Shown here piece after piece: positions 23,905 through 36,500 of a stretch of DNA of 64,000 nt. Each line of letters starts with the position of its first letter. The stretch's first letter is position 1. Under the pieces are notes generated by a model that saw only the letters and a program-made list of their open reading frames with translations, made no database searches and was not told where the DNA came from. A program made the translations under genes and the position numbers. Source of the DNA: Pisaster brevispinus (taxonomy: Eukaryota; Echinodermata; Asteroidea; Forcipulatida; Asteriidae); NCBI GenBank assembly GCA_023634235.1, contig JAMKCF010000019.1, forward strand, positions 3,720,001-3,784,000. The letters are read 5' to 3'.

Positions 23905-24934
23905 GTAAGTTAGTTAATAATATCAATCATACAAATATGGTTAAGACTTACACACACATGTACAGCTAACAATACTTTTGTTAGGGTCAGCGAAACATGT
24001 ATAAAATCACCCTTTGTATAGATTTTCAATCAGACTCAGGTTGTGTATCCATAGGCGCGGATCCAATATTTTATTTAAGGGGTTGGGGGTTGGGGAGACA
24101 CCCAATTTTTCCAAAAATTTACCAACACACGGTGCCGAGACCATTTACACATGTAGTTAAATAACCAGAGGGAGCACTCTGGTCACATACATTTTTAACC
24201 TAATTTAAAATGGAGTTTTTGCTATCTTTTCTTTTATTATGGCGAAAAAGAGGGGGTACGCACACATCAAAATGCTGCTTCACTCAATCCACCTTTGTCT
24301 AAACCAATACTTATAAACTGAAGTCTTCAGTTAATCGCTCTTTGCCATACATTTTTAGACTGAGACGGTGCGCGTTTCTTTCAGATTTGTTCCATGTTTA
24401 CTCAAGAACATCGGTTCGAGTGACGTGATGTTTAAAAAACCAAGTACTGCTTTATACGATTTACAGTAGACAGTAAATCTCCCCACACACGCCGATGTCT
24501 CGCATTTATCGTCGGCATGGCATCGTTCAAGGCATCACTTTTGACGTCGAGCCCATCGCAAAATTAAAGTCTCTTATTCAAATTGGCCCACTGTATACAA
24601 AAATGTTATCGTACTGAAAGAGAAGAAAGAGGTCATGTGTCAACAAAAACGGAATTGAATGCAATAGAAGCTAAAAAGAAACCCTCGTTTGACTGAACTC
24701 AGGAAAAATGCTTGATTTTAATCTGTGCTAATGAAATTGAACTATTTCTGCTCAAATTGGCCATGAAAATCTATATTGCTATAATCAGTTTGCGACATCA
24801 TAGCATGCAAAAGAAATTGTTAAATTGTTCTTCAAACTGGTGGTAACAAAGAATGTTTTTTAGTTTTCAAATTGTTGGGGTGTTCGTTTTTGTTTGTTTT
24901 TGTTTTTTTAGGGGGGGGGGGGGAGGTGGGTTGG

Positions 24935-25165
24935 TTGTAATTTACCAAAGTAAACCACTTGTCAGATGTGCAAGACAGACCCCAAAATCTGTTAATTAAA
25001 TTAGTTGATGTACTCAACCATTTAATTATGCATTTTCCAAACTGTCTGAATGGTCATGCACACGGGTAATTTTCAATCTCAATGGCCCAAATTTCAAATT
25101 GGAGAAGCTAGGGTGAAATTTCATCGATGTGCCCCCCAAGTTTCACCATGGGTGAAGCCCCTCCC
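24935..25165. repeat. Boundary repeat R3 between units B and C
   Basis: Very close to R2 (ttaccaaagtaaaccacttg, aatctcaatggcccaaattt, catgggtgaagccc) and preceded by the sequence that precedes R1. Confidence 0.75.
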
Positions 25166-26699
25166 CCTATTACAAAAAAATCAAACTAACCCCCATTTTG
25201 AACTTGAACCTGACTCTGACTGTTACTCTTACACTGAACCTAAACATATGACTTGTTTATTTTTTAGAGTTTTCTGTTTGTAGCGGAAGTGAAGGTTAAA
25301 GTGACAGTCAAATTTCTAGATAAAATTCTCATATGCTGTAAGCTACAAGAAGGCACACAAATTCGAACTCTATGGCATTCGGTTCAGAAGATATTACACA
25401 ATATTTTATGTCGAGGACACTCGTAAGAAATTGTTTCGATTGAACAAAGTAACACTTCGAGGGAACACGATACAATATTTCCGTCGAACAAAATAAAATG
25501 TTGAGGGAACAAAATATTATTTCAAGTACTTAAACTATTATGCCGAGGACACACAATTTTTATTTAAGTCGAACAAAATACGTCTCGTGTTCATTATTTG
25601 TGTTTCACCTTGTCCCTTTGGGCGCTTTGTAATAAATAAAATAATTGATCGAGCGCACGAAATGATTCGGAACGTACAAAATTATTCTGAACGAATGAAA
25701 TAATTTTAAAAGATGATTTGTATTCCTTGAAGTTGTTTTGTGGACACTTTGAGGAAAATACAATGTAGCAAGCATGCACTAAAATCTTCAGAATAGGGGC
25801 GTTATTTTTATCAGGTACTGTACTGATGAGAAACTAAAACTGAACTTTCGATGGCCTTTGCATATTAAAAAGATCAATGCAGGCATCATTTCCCGAAGGG
25901 TTTTGATGTAACAAGCAAACTCGATTACCTCTGAAATAAAATTAGCTGTTTCCAACTGCATCCCAACCAAAACAACATGTAAAGTATACATGTAAATGAT
26001 TTTTTGTTTAATGGCCTCACGTTTTGACCCCTATTAGCTTTAACAAGAAAAACTCCATACTCGGGTCGAAACATGTGGTAATAAATCATGTTTTCAATTC
26101 AAAAGAATAAAAGTGTGTCGTCACTCCCACAAATGTGTTTACTGGTTAAATGTACACAATAGTGTCTGGGCTCCAAAGTTTAATGTAGTCATACATTGTA
26201 TTAGAATAAACCTTTGCAGGCAGTCATGCGGCAATTCATGTTCACTTTCAATATGCATTTTGTCAATGTATCCGTGAAACTTTCTAATGTACAAATGTAG
26301 GAACTGAAAAAATGTCCGGTGTCTAGCACTTTTTAGAGCCATTGGTTTTGTACACACATGCAAAACGCGCAATGAATGATTTCATGGGGACCTCGTCTAG
26401 CGTTTTAGGCCAACAAAAAGTTATAAATTATCCCACAAGTATACAATCGAAAACATTTTGATGATCGGACCTATACTTTTTGAGGTATGGTGGTCTCAAA
26501 ATTGGCTAATTAAATTTTCGTGTCTTTATAACTAAGTCAAATAATTTACTATATTAAGCTAATTGTGTTTTCCAGTAATTTCAAGACCTAAAATTTGATA
26601 GGATATTAGATCTGACTTTCGCATTGAGCTAAGTATGACTTTAGGAGAAGACAAAACTCGTAAACAAATCCTGTGGAATTTTGACTGAAATTAAGAATA

Positions 26700-27727
26700 A
26701 GAATAATGGTGTGACGTCACGCCCTGACGCGAACGAGGGGGTGACTCGGACGGAACTGACGTGAACGTCTCCGAGCGGTTAGAGACGAGTCCGTTGGGAT
26801 AGAAGTATACCGTCCCTAGAATGGTCTATCATTTACTGTTCGTAGGGATAGTAGAACACCTCAGCCTCAGATGGTTTGGAAACAGAGGGCGTCCTGACGT
26901 TCAACTTTCAAGATGAATGTGCCGCAGCAGCAACAGTAGACAGCAGTATCAGCCGAACAAGGGGAAGAATCGCACTACACTCAGCTTCTCGCACAGCAGT
27001 ATACCAGCGATGACCCAAGGTGACCCACAAGCTTTATTATTGGACAATGTAATTAGTTATTGCACCAATCAGGGACCTCGCCAAGGCTGGCAATGAACCC
27101 CTCCCAAGTTCCTCAAGGAACCTGACTACACCGCACAACCCAATGGCCCCTCAACTACACTACACTGTCCTCAACTAGCTCGTACACAGACAGCAAGAAA
27201 GAATACCAAGATGACACAGTTTCCAAGTAGCATGAACACTGGCAACAAAGATGAATATTCACTTCACTCTTCCTTAGTTCTTCAACCACCGTAGGTGGCG
27301 CCCCTTACACAATGATATAGGAGGACTATGACTCACGACTCAGTTTGCTTGCAAGGTGCAGCGCCTAAAGATTTGAATGAAGCAGGTCGGGACTATAATC
27401 ATACAGGGATGTCGCCCCACACAGTTTGAACTGGTGAGTTCCAGCAACACGCCCGTATACCATTCGATCGCACGCCCAACATGTAATAGCCTCACACCCT
27501 TTCTCACTCTACTCGATAGCGCATAAGACAGCAAAGGACCAGGCAATACCACCCGCCTACACACCGGGACGCAAGGGTCTGTTCAGGCTAAAGGAGATTA
27601 TAGAGTCACTGCCCCATGGGCTGACGTTGTGACAACGTTCAGGGTACTGGAAAAGGAAACGTTGCTGCAACATTCTTTTGAAAACGATTATTTACAATAT
27701 GGCAACGTGCCAACAACGTGGTTGTTT
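26700..27727. other. GC-richer unique insert before copy C
   Basis: Composition changes at about 26709 (gtgacgtcacgccctgacgc) and returns at the start of the conserved copy C flank. It includes several AACGTTG-type palindromic words near 27620-27720 (gacaacgttc, aacgttgctgcaac). No ORF with recognisable domains. It may be a mobile element or simply unshared sequence. Confidence 0.35.
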
Positions 27728-28032
27728 CGTTCATCGATGCGATACATTCTTTTCTTATAATGGTATCACCCAGACACGGAAATAGAATGGATAATGATTT
27801 CATGGCATTTTGTTTTTTTTAGCTCACGCTCAATTTAAATACTGCGTCCTTTTCAGGGTAGGCATATATACAGTTACGAACCCGAACTCTGGATCGGCAG
27901 CGAAGTGTGGAACTTGGGTGTACAATTATTTTACCACATGACATCTTTTTCACAGCTGTTTGTTGATGAGACAGTGATATTATACTATTCTCAATTGATC
28001 TAGTGAATACCCTTGGTCACATAATCGGAACC

Positions 28033-29085
28033 ATGGAGCGTAGACTGATGTTAACATTCGTACTCTTCGCATTGGTTCTTTGCCTCTACTTTGACACTGC
28101 ATCTGCACAGCGTACAGGGAACCTCTCTGCTTATAAGATATCAGCTTTCCACAATCCAGATATCAACGCCAAACTGAATCATGTTCTTCTGCATAGCCAA
28201 TCGGGTAATGTGTATATAGGGGCGGTTAACTCAATCTATCGACTCAACACCAATTTGGAACATCAGAGGAATGTCAGCACAGCATCCAATGAATGTAGAC
28301 GGAATTGTGTCAATCACAATAAAGTTTTGTTTGTTGAACCGCTGAGGAATGCGCTGATTACCTGCGGAAGTTACACTGGGCAATGTCAGCTGAGACATGT
28401 AGAGGAACTGACAGTTACCGCTGAGATTAATACTCTTGTAGCATCAGATGAAGATAAGACAACAATTAGCATCTTAGCACCTGGACCTGGGAATAAAGAC
28501 TGGTTGTATGTTGCCACTACATTCACAAGTAGTTTTCCCAGAAATGCAGTTCCTCCAGTATCAAGGAGAATTTTGAATCGGGGTGTACCAAAAGCACAAC
28601 TACTGTTTGCAAGGGAAGACTTTCAAGTTAGTTTTAGTGGTACCTATAAGAGTAATCCTTTTGACATTAATTATTTGTATGGTTTTTCATCAAAGGACTA
28701 CGTTTATTTTGTCACTCATCAAACTGGCCTCTCCAAAGTGGTACGGGTTTGTCACCACGATAATGTGTCCAAGTCCGCCCGTCCAGACTTTGATTCTTAC
28801 ACAGAGATTACCATACAATGTGGCCAAGGATGGAGTATGTATCCCTCGGCCCAAGCAGCTCATGTTGGACCAGCAGGTCCCGGCATCGCTGCGTCACTGG
28901 GAATTGATTCAACTGACTTGATGTTATATGTAGTCTTTACCAAGGAGGACAACTCAGCTCTCTGTATGTTCAGTATGAGCGACATACAAGGTGCTTTTCT
29001 TACTGCTGTTCGTAACTGCTTTAAGGGGACTGGGGGAGACAGCGTCAGCTATCTGGAAGGAAGTCGCTGTAATACTTTTTCTATT
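28033..29085 (+). CDS. Plexin-MET receptor first exon, copy C
   Basis: 351 codons, the copy nearest to exon 2 (1.3 kb away). Same ATG context and signal peptide as copy A. In the variable segment it is mostly A-like (SFSGTYKSNPFDINYLYG) but B-like at CGSYTGQCQLRH, ATTFTSS and CHHDNV, with private changes TAEINTLVAS, ARED, CFKGTGGD and the end CNTFSI. It ends in phase 0 at ATT|gtaagt (then aagtt). The mosaic of A-like and B-like states suggests gene conversion. Intact reading frame. As the proximal copy it is the default partner for exon 2. Confidence 0.85.
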
Positions 29086-30366
29086 GTAAGTAAGTTACTA
29101 ATATCATTCAGACAAATATGGTTAATACTTATACACACAAGTACAGCTATCAATACTTTTGTTAGGGTGAGCGAAACATGTCTAAAATCACCCTTTGTAT
29201 AGATTTTCAATCAGAATCAGGTTGTGTCCATATGCGCGGATCCAATATTTTATTTCACGGGGGGGGGGGGACACTCAATTTTTCCAAACATGATGCCGAG
29301 ACCATTTAGTTAAATAACCAGAGGGAGCACTCTGGTCACATACATTTTTAACCTAATTTAAAATGGATTTTTTGCTATTGTTTCTCTTATTATGGCGAAA
29401 AAGAGGGGGTACGCACACATCAAATTAATGCTGCTTCATTCAATCCACCTTTGTGTAAACCAATACTTATAAACTGAAGTCTTCAGTTAATCGCTCTTTG
29501 CCATACATTTTTAGACTGAGACGGTGCGCGTTTCTTTCAGATTTGTTCCATGTTTACTCAAGAACATCAGTTCGAGTGACACGATGTTTAAAAAAACCAA
29601 GTACTGCTTTATACGATTTACAGTGGACAGTAAAACTCCTCACACACGCCGATGTCTCGCATCCCCCTATGGCATCGTTCAAGGCATCACTTTTGACGTT
29701 TAGCCCATCTCAAAAAGTCTCTTCATCAAATTTTCCCACTGTATTTAGTTCGTCCGTTAAAACATTGTATACACAAATTTTATCGAAATGGGGCTTTCAC
29801 GAAGTGTCATTTGGTCAACAGTTTTCCGGTTTCAGGGGTGAAATTATCTATTGAAGACAATCATCTAATTTTGGAACAGGCTTCGTGGTTGCAAATATGT
29901 TTTTGGTTTTTGGAGTTCTGGAAAAAAAAATCTAACTCACCCTCTTGTTTTCACTAAACACACCGTGCAACCCATCTGAAAGTTTAATCTTGATATTAAC
30001 GACTACAAATGTTTAATGTTGCAGGGATTTTGTGTGTGCTCGTTTATTGATTATTTAGATGATTACTATGAGAAATTCATATCTAAAAAAGCAGATCAGC
30101 TTTGACTAAAGAATTTCACTACTTATCAATATCTATTTGTCATTAATGTCTATTTGTAACTCCTTCTTGAGTCACCCGTTGTCGTATAATGCAGTCTAAA
30201 GTGAAATTTTGGGTAGTTTTTTTCATAAGGAAATGTTTCTCTCGACGATTGGTATAATATCATTGTTATTGAAAGGGAGCTCACAGATTGAAATTATTAA
30301 TTCTTCGTAAAAATACCGATTTCGTACTTTTTTCTTAAAGTTGAATAATTTCCCGCTTTTTTGCAG
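29086..30366. other. Intron between first exon copy C and exon 2
   Basis: The first 640 bp correspond to the flank after copies A and B, with a poly-G run near 29258. The remainder is AT-rich unique sequence ending in a pyrimidine-rich tract and the exon 2 acceptor ttttttgcag. Confidence 0.6.
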
Positions 30367-30555
30367 GCTGTTCCTGATATCACTCCATTCCTCTGTGACA
30401 CAGAAGACATTTATAAATACGCCAACAATCCTAACCCAGTTGAATCCACACCTTTGTTTGAACGAGCAGGGATTATGATGTCATCAATAACTACAACCAA
30501 TGAGCTGAACCATACTGTTGCTTTCATTGGAACTTCAAGTGGATCGTTGTTGAAG
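30367..30555 (+). CDS. Receptor exon 2: late Sema blades
   Basis: 63 codons, phase 0 both ends; acceptor ttttttgcag, donor gttcgt (weak). [20 protein letters not shown], then [20 protein letters not shown] and SSGSLLK, matching the plexin Sema strand that reads as a VAF-GT-SG-LLK pattern. Confidence 0.88.
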
Positions 30556-33500
30556 GTTCGTGACTGTCTTATTGTAACTTTGTGACTATTTTGTCAAAGT
30601 ATTAATTTCTTTTTACCCTTACACCGATGTGTATTAAGCACTGTATACCCAGTACTTTCCCCGAGTTCTGTGAAAATCACTTGGGCGGGATTCGAACCCA
30701 CGACCTTTGCATTGCTAGAGCAGATGTCTTACCACTAGTTAAATCCACACCTTTGCTTGAACGAGTAGGAATTATGACGTCATCAAAAACTACAAACAAT
30801 AAGCTGAACCATACTGTTGCTTTCACTGCTCTGAGAAAACAGTGCTTAATACACATCGGTGTAAGGGTGCAAACAAATAAAATATTCTTTATCCCCGATG
30901 CAAAATTAACATCTATTAGATTATCAAAATATTGCCCGCTCGAAGAAGACATCAGCGCGCCAAATTTCTTTGTCTTTTCTGTTCACGGAACGTTGGACAA
31001 GCAGCCCAGTCCGGCTAAAGTTGTACTGATTGACGAGTAGTGAAAGTTCATCGTTCTGGGAGTAGGGTTTGTAGTGTTTCCTTATTTGGTCATGATACTG
31101 CGTCTTGAGTATTTTTTACTGGTCATATGCTAAACATGGTATGTTGGAGCGTAGGTGTGGCAATCAAGAGAAGGTTCCGTGGGTAGAGGAAGAGTAAACG
31201 TGAGTGGGTTATGACTTCGACCGAGCAAGGTCGCAACTTAGTGTTTTTTTGGGGGGCGGGGAGGGGGAGAGAGTGAGCAAAAGTGTGTGAGGGGATGTGT
31301 GTCAGCACGTAACCACAAGGCAAGTGGATTCAGCCCTTGCAGTGCCCAATTTCATAGCTCTGCTTACCGTGGAATTCTGTGCTTACGGCTCATAGAATCA
31401 TGTACTTACATGGCTCCTTAAGCGTAGAATTCTGTGATAAGCAGAGCCAAACTGGGCCCAGGTTTTGAGGCAGACTCAAACCGTAGGCTAGATAAAGCTC
31501 CGTGTGGCAGAAAAGTCCACGGCGATCAATCTTGTTGAAGCAGACACCCAATCAGCCCGAATCCTCCTCTGGCTGACTACAGGGGCTGAAGCCACTGAAT
31601 TGCCGTGCAGACTTTTGGGTCGCCAAGCAGGGAAGAGACCGAGCCAGAGTTGTCCCAAAACACCAGCCAGAAACACGGGCTTAAATCAATAATATATTTT
31701 GTTTAATATTTTGTTTAATAACGTAAATCGGTTCAAGAGATTTGAAGTAGTTGGAAGTCATCACGTCGGTGACTCTTTAATATAATTGCGCCGTCATTTC
31801 ATTTCAAATTGGAAACTACTTTAATTTTGATGAACTCTTTTGTGGTCTTGAAAGAACGTCCACTGAAGAAGACTTGGCCGAAAAGAAAGTTATACTTTGA
31901 AATGTCATAAACCAAACCATACCAAAAGGAGTTTCACTGGTTACGAGTTAAATACAAACCTCTGCTTTTTGTGATATATTGATGATCTTCTCAAAACCAT
32001 CCAACCTCCTCGCAAACTCCAATCGTATAATTCCAACCTCCTTATTGAGCCCATATCCAATCATTCATGGGGAGACCGATCTTTCTCACATGCAGCGCCA
32101 CGCCTATGGAACAAGTTGCCAGCATAAGTAAAATCATCTGTTTCTTTAACCCAATTAAACAAAAACCCCTAAAGACTCACATTTTCAATCAAGTATTTGA
32201 GCAATGTGTTTGTTTTATTTTAATTTATATTTCTTTACTACCTACATGTATTGTATTCTGGATTTTTTTTCTAAGCATAGGCCTACGTTTCCATTTTGAT
32301 TATTGTACATGTGTATGGTATTGTTTCCTTGTGTGGATTTGTGCACTATACAAGTTTTCATTATTTATCATTATTTAAATTTCGCAAACCATACTATGTA
32401 ATTTCCTGTATATTCCTGTAAGCATTACTTCCCCTAAAGAACTTTATTTCAAGTTAAAGAGTTGTCTTCATGTTGTCTATTTATGTGAGTTCACTCGATT
32501 CGTATTCTCAACAAATTACTCTTCTTTGAGACGAGGGTAACATAGATGTTGGTACAATCTGTTTGCCAACTGAACAAACATTAGTTTAAAATGTCAACTA
32601 ACTTTTTTAAAAACAGATTCGTGAAAGTTAGCTTTAATTTAAGATATTGCGCAAAAACGCAAATGATATGCGATAGTTAATACGCAAAAACGAAACGTGC
32701 GATATTGCATTTTACATAATAAACACATCAGGCAAACAAACATGTAAACCAAGCAGTAAAGACAGAAAGAAAAACACAGAATAAGGAAAAAGGAAACACA
32801 AATCAACGTTCTATTTATTTACCGGTAGTCAAAAGATTTAGCTTTCATTTAAAACTGATCTGGTACACGGTTTAATTTTAAGGGAAACGACGCAAAATTT
32901 ACAGCATGACACGGCAATGACAACACGGAAACGCCTCTTATTTTATTACTGAAGTGCCAGTAATGGAGCTCTTGTCAGCTTACCAGGGGAGACATAGCTT
33001 ATGTATGTTTAACTGAATCGCACACAAGTTGATATTGCCCATAAACTAAACTAAAAATGTGCGCTACGATGAGTCCTATTTTGATTTCATCAATTGTAAA
33101 CAGGAAGTAGAAACTCAACTTAAGAATGGTCAAAGTGTAGTCTTGAAGGTCTATAGATAAAGTCGAATGACTGAAACGAATCTGAATGAGAAAAACGAAA
33201 TCATGTCTGCACGAAAACGAAATTAAATGCATTAGTAGCTAAAACAAAACCCTAGTTTGAGTAGATTGGGGAAAATGCTTGAGTTTGAATGCGTCTTAAT
33301 GAAATTGAATGACTTTTTTCTGAAATTGGTCGGGAAAACCTATTTTAAGGTCAATAAGGCTAAAACAAAAGAAATGTTGTCCGAACGATAACCCAAGAAG
33401 GGCTTGGTATATCAACTCCAAACTTGGTGTGTCGATTGATCAAGTGGTCACCGGACCACATATCTTGGATTTGACATACTGACGGTCGAACTGTCTAAAC

Positions 33501-36500
33501 GGACGACTTGTCTCAGTTTGAGTTGTGTTACGGTCGAGTTGTCTGTCCTCCGCTAAAATTAGGTTTAGTTGACGTACAGAGATGATTGTATGCCCAGCTC
33601 TTGAAAAAATATGTTTAATTAAGGTAATGCTATTTTGTGTGGTGTTTCTTTCTTGAAGTAAATATATAAAGTTAGTATCCGCTAATCACCAAGCAAGTAA
33701 GAAGAGAATTATAGGTTCAGATGCGAGCTAGAATTGTCTGTCGTCTCAGGGCTTACTGACCTAATTTTACCACTTCCAGTTTATGGATTGTTACATCGAA
33801 AGTCAAATGTTTCTCTTGGGAATTTTTACCAGTATGAACTTTATCACCAATGAAGCAGTTGAGGTGGAAGTTAATAACGTCTCCTCGATAGTTTACTGTG
33901 TCGTTAAGCCAGGAGACGCCCACATATTGAAGGATTTTTCATTCATTCTTAAAGTCCACACGATTCATGTAACAATAAACCATTATACTCGATCAGGTGC
34001 ACATAGAGGGCGGAACTACAGCTCGGCATTATGAAACCATTGATCTTGGAGACGCTCCAGTACTGAGGGATATTTCACTTGATGACACAAAGCGACAGAT
34101 ATTTGTGCTTACCGAACAGCAGGTGAATTAATCTTAAGATAAACAAGCAGAATTATTATTTAGGCATAAAGGCAATGCGTCAGTACGTAGCCGTAAACCC
34201 TGATACAGACAACGAGCAAATGTATCTCGACACACCCAAACTAAGATGTCGACTTATACCTGATCATTTATCGTGCCAAGTCGACTTACTTAAACTAAGA
34301 TATAAACAAGTATAATTTTGTTTAGTTTGCATAGGTATTAAATTGAATGTTGAGTTTACCTTTGAAAAGGATCTTTCCATCATAATCACCGATTTTCATA
34401 CTTTTGCCGTATGTTTATGAAAATTACAAGGAGTTTTACAGTAAACGATAACAAAAGCCGACTACCAGAGCATTTTGTGTTTTAGTTGAACAGTGATTAC
34501 TTTAAACTTTTGTTGCAGCTTCTGAAACTAAGAGTTGAAAATTGCAGTCAGTACACAAGCTGCGAGATGTGCATCGGGCGGGACGGGGACCCGTACTGTG
34601 GGTGGTGCATGCTGGAAAACAAGTAAGAACTGCGTTTGTCTCAGGAAATGGTTTCGCCCCAGAAAAATATTTAGACTGAACATATTATATAGGCAGAGCT
34701 GAATACTAACAGTATGGTGGTTTTAAAGGTACGTCAAACATATATTTCCGTAAATACTTGAGATTTGGGGTTTAAATAGTGAATACTCACGTAAATATTC
34801 GCGATACGGCCGAAATCGTGAATATTTGTTTAAGTTGAATCTTGGACATAAATCGTGATTATTTAGTAGTAAATTTCACGATAAGGGGGGCATAAATCGT
34901 GATTATTTACGTAAATAATTACAAAAATAATCGCAACACGGCGGCATCTTAAACATAAACGCAAATATTTTTGTGAATATTCAGTATGACCCAGGATCTG
35001 TGTTAAAATGACCCGGAAATGGGTCAGTGACACTCGACCGCTGGGTCACGACCTTTACGGCCAGAGTACATTGGCAGTGTTGATGAAATGTTAACCATTT
35101 CCAATAGTAACACACAGCAACACAGCAACACATACAAACAACCTCTTCATGTGTCTAACTGCAGATGTACCAGACGCGTGGAATGTACGATGGCGGATGA
35201 ATATAATCGTTGGCTACCGTACAATGAGATTCAGTGTGTGGCTATTAGTAATATAGATCCATATAGAAGCTTCGCAATTACAGAACCACAGAGACAGGTG
35301 AGCCTTTGGGAAGCAAGTAATTATTCACATTTTACATCAAACCAATTTTCATAAAGACTCTTCCCATGGATTTTAATAATGGTAATATTCGTGATGATTA
35401 TTCATGGTGTTCACAATGAGTATTAATTGAAGTTTGAAAAGTGTGCCGATTACAGAACTGTGGAGATTGGTCAGACAAAACAGGATACCTCATCGCAGGA
35501 AAAGGGGGAAATATTTATCCCTCCTTGCTATTAAGCAAGATACGATTTTCTTCAAATAACAAATATGCATACGTTGTCAAGCCATTATGCTATTCGAACA
35601 AAAATGGAAGTTATAATTAACGATTGTGGAAATGACAGTTTGCAACAAGAAATTCTCTTTGTGTTTTCTCATACTCTATCCCGGGTAAGAATTGACCCGG
35701 ACTCCTGAAGCCTGAACCATTGAGTCAGGCTGACCCATAAACCGATTTGAAATAAAGATTTTGACTCAGATTCTGCGTCAGTTTGTTTCAGTTTGACACA
35801 TAATTCGGGTCTTACCATGACCCCAAAATGGGTCGAGCCACCCAAACCCGGAATCCCCGGAGGATTTTAGAACGGCCTGTATACTTGTTTCCCTGCCATG
35901 AGCCTAGAAAAATAATGGTGTCATTTATCAATACATTCAGATCGTACTGACTGTGGAGCACCTCCCCAAACTTCAAGATGGTGAGACCTACTCCTGCAAG
36001 TTCGATGATCTTCCAGAGTATCAAGGAACGACAATCGGAAATACTGTCGCGTGCTACATTCCTGGAACAAGTGCTCGGCCAAACATCCCTTCAAATGGTA
36101 CATCCAAGTCGGCATAATTGCCAAACAACTCATCATTTTTGTGTTGTCTATGGAAGTGTTTTCTTTTTTGGACAGGGGTGATTTCCTGTTTTGAGGAAAG
36201 TCAATAGTGTTTGCATCCCATTTATTTTCATTTAAACAGCTACTTGAGCCAAGTTATTTTAACGGGAATACTTGAACTTGCTTATAATGTGTTTGTTTAT
36301 CATTTAAAATGTACTTTTGATATTTCTAATCTTCTGAATTTTTCGTAAATATCGATCAAACAATTAGGCCCCAACCTCAAGGTTTTGAAAACACTCAAAA
36401 CACTTCTGCCGTTGACAGCATGCGTCAAAATGCCAATACTTTGACTTAATGTGTGGGATGTTGCTTTGTTATACCTCCATGCTGCAACAAGCGGCTATAC

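Larger units (their letters stand above)
23905..27727. other. Spacer between first exon copies B and C
   Basis: 23905-24600 resembles the sequence after copy C (29086-29725). About 24610-24930 resembles the sequence before R1, and R3 follows. 25280-26700 is AT-rich with gtcgaacaaaat-like repeats. 26700-27727 is richer in G and C and not shared with the other units. No convincing gene. Confidence 0.55.

Noticed and set aside
17644..29085. Three independent receptor genes in tandem
   Set aside because: Only one set of downstream exons exists in the window. Copies A and B are followed by the next unit rather than by PSI, transmembrane or kinase exons.
30627..31040. 137-codon open reading as a separate small gene
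   Set aside because: It runs through a reverse SINE, the duplicated exon 2 piece and a SINE tail. Only the exon-derived part resembles protein.
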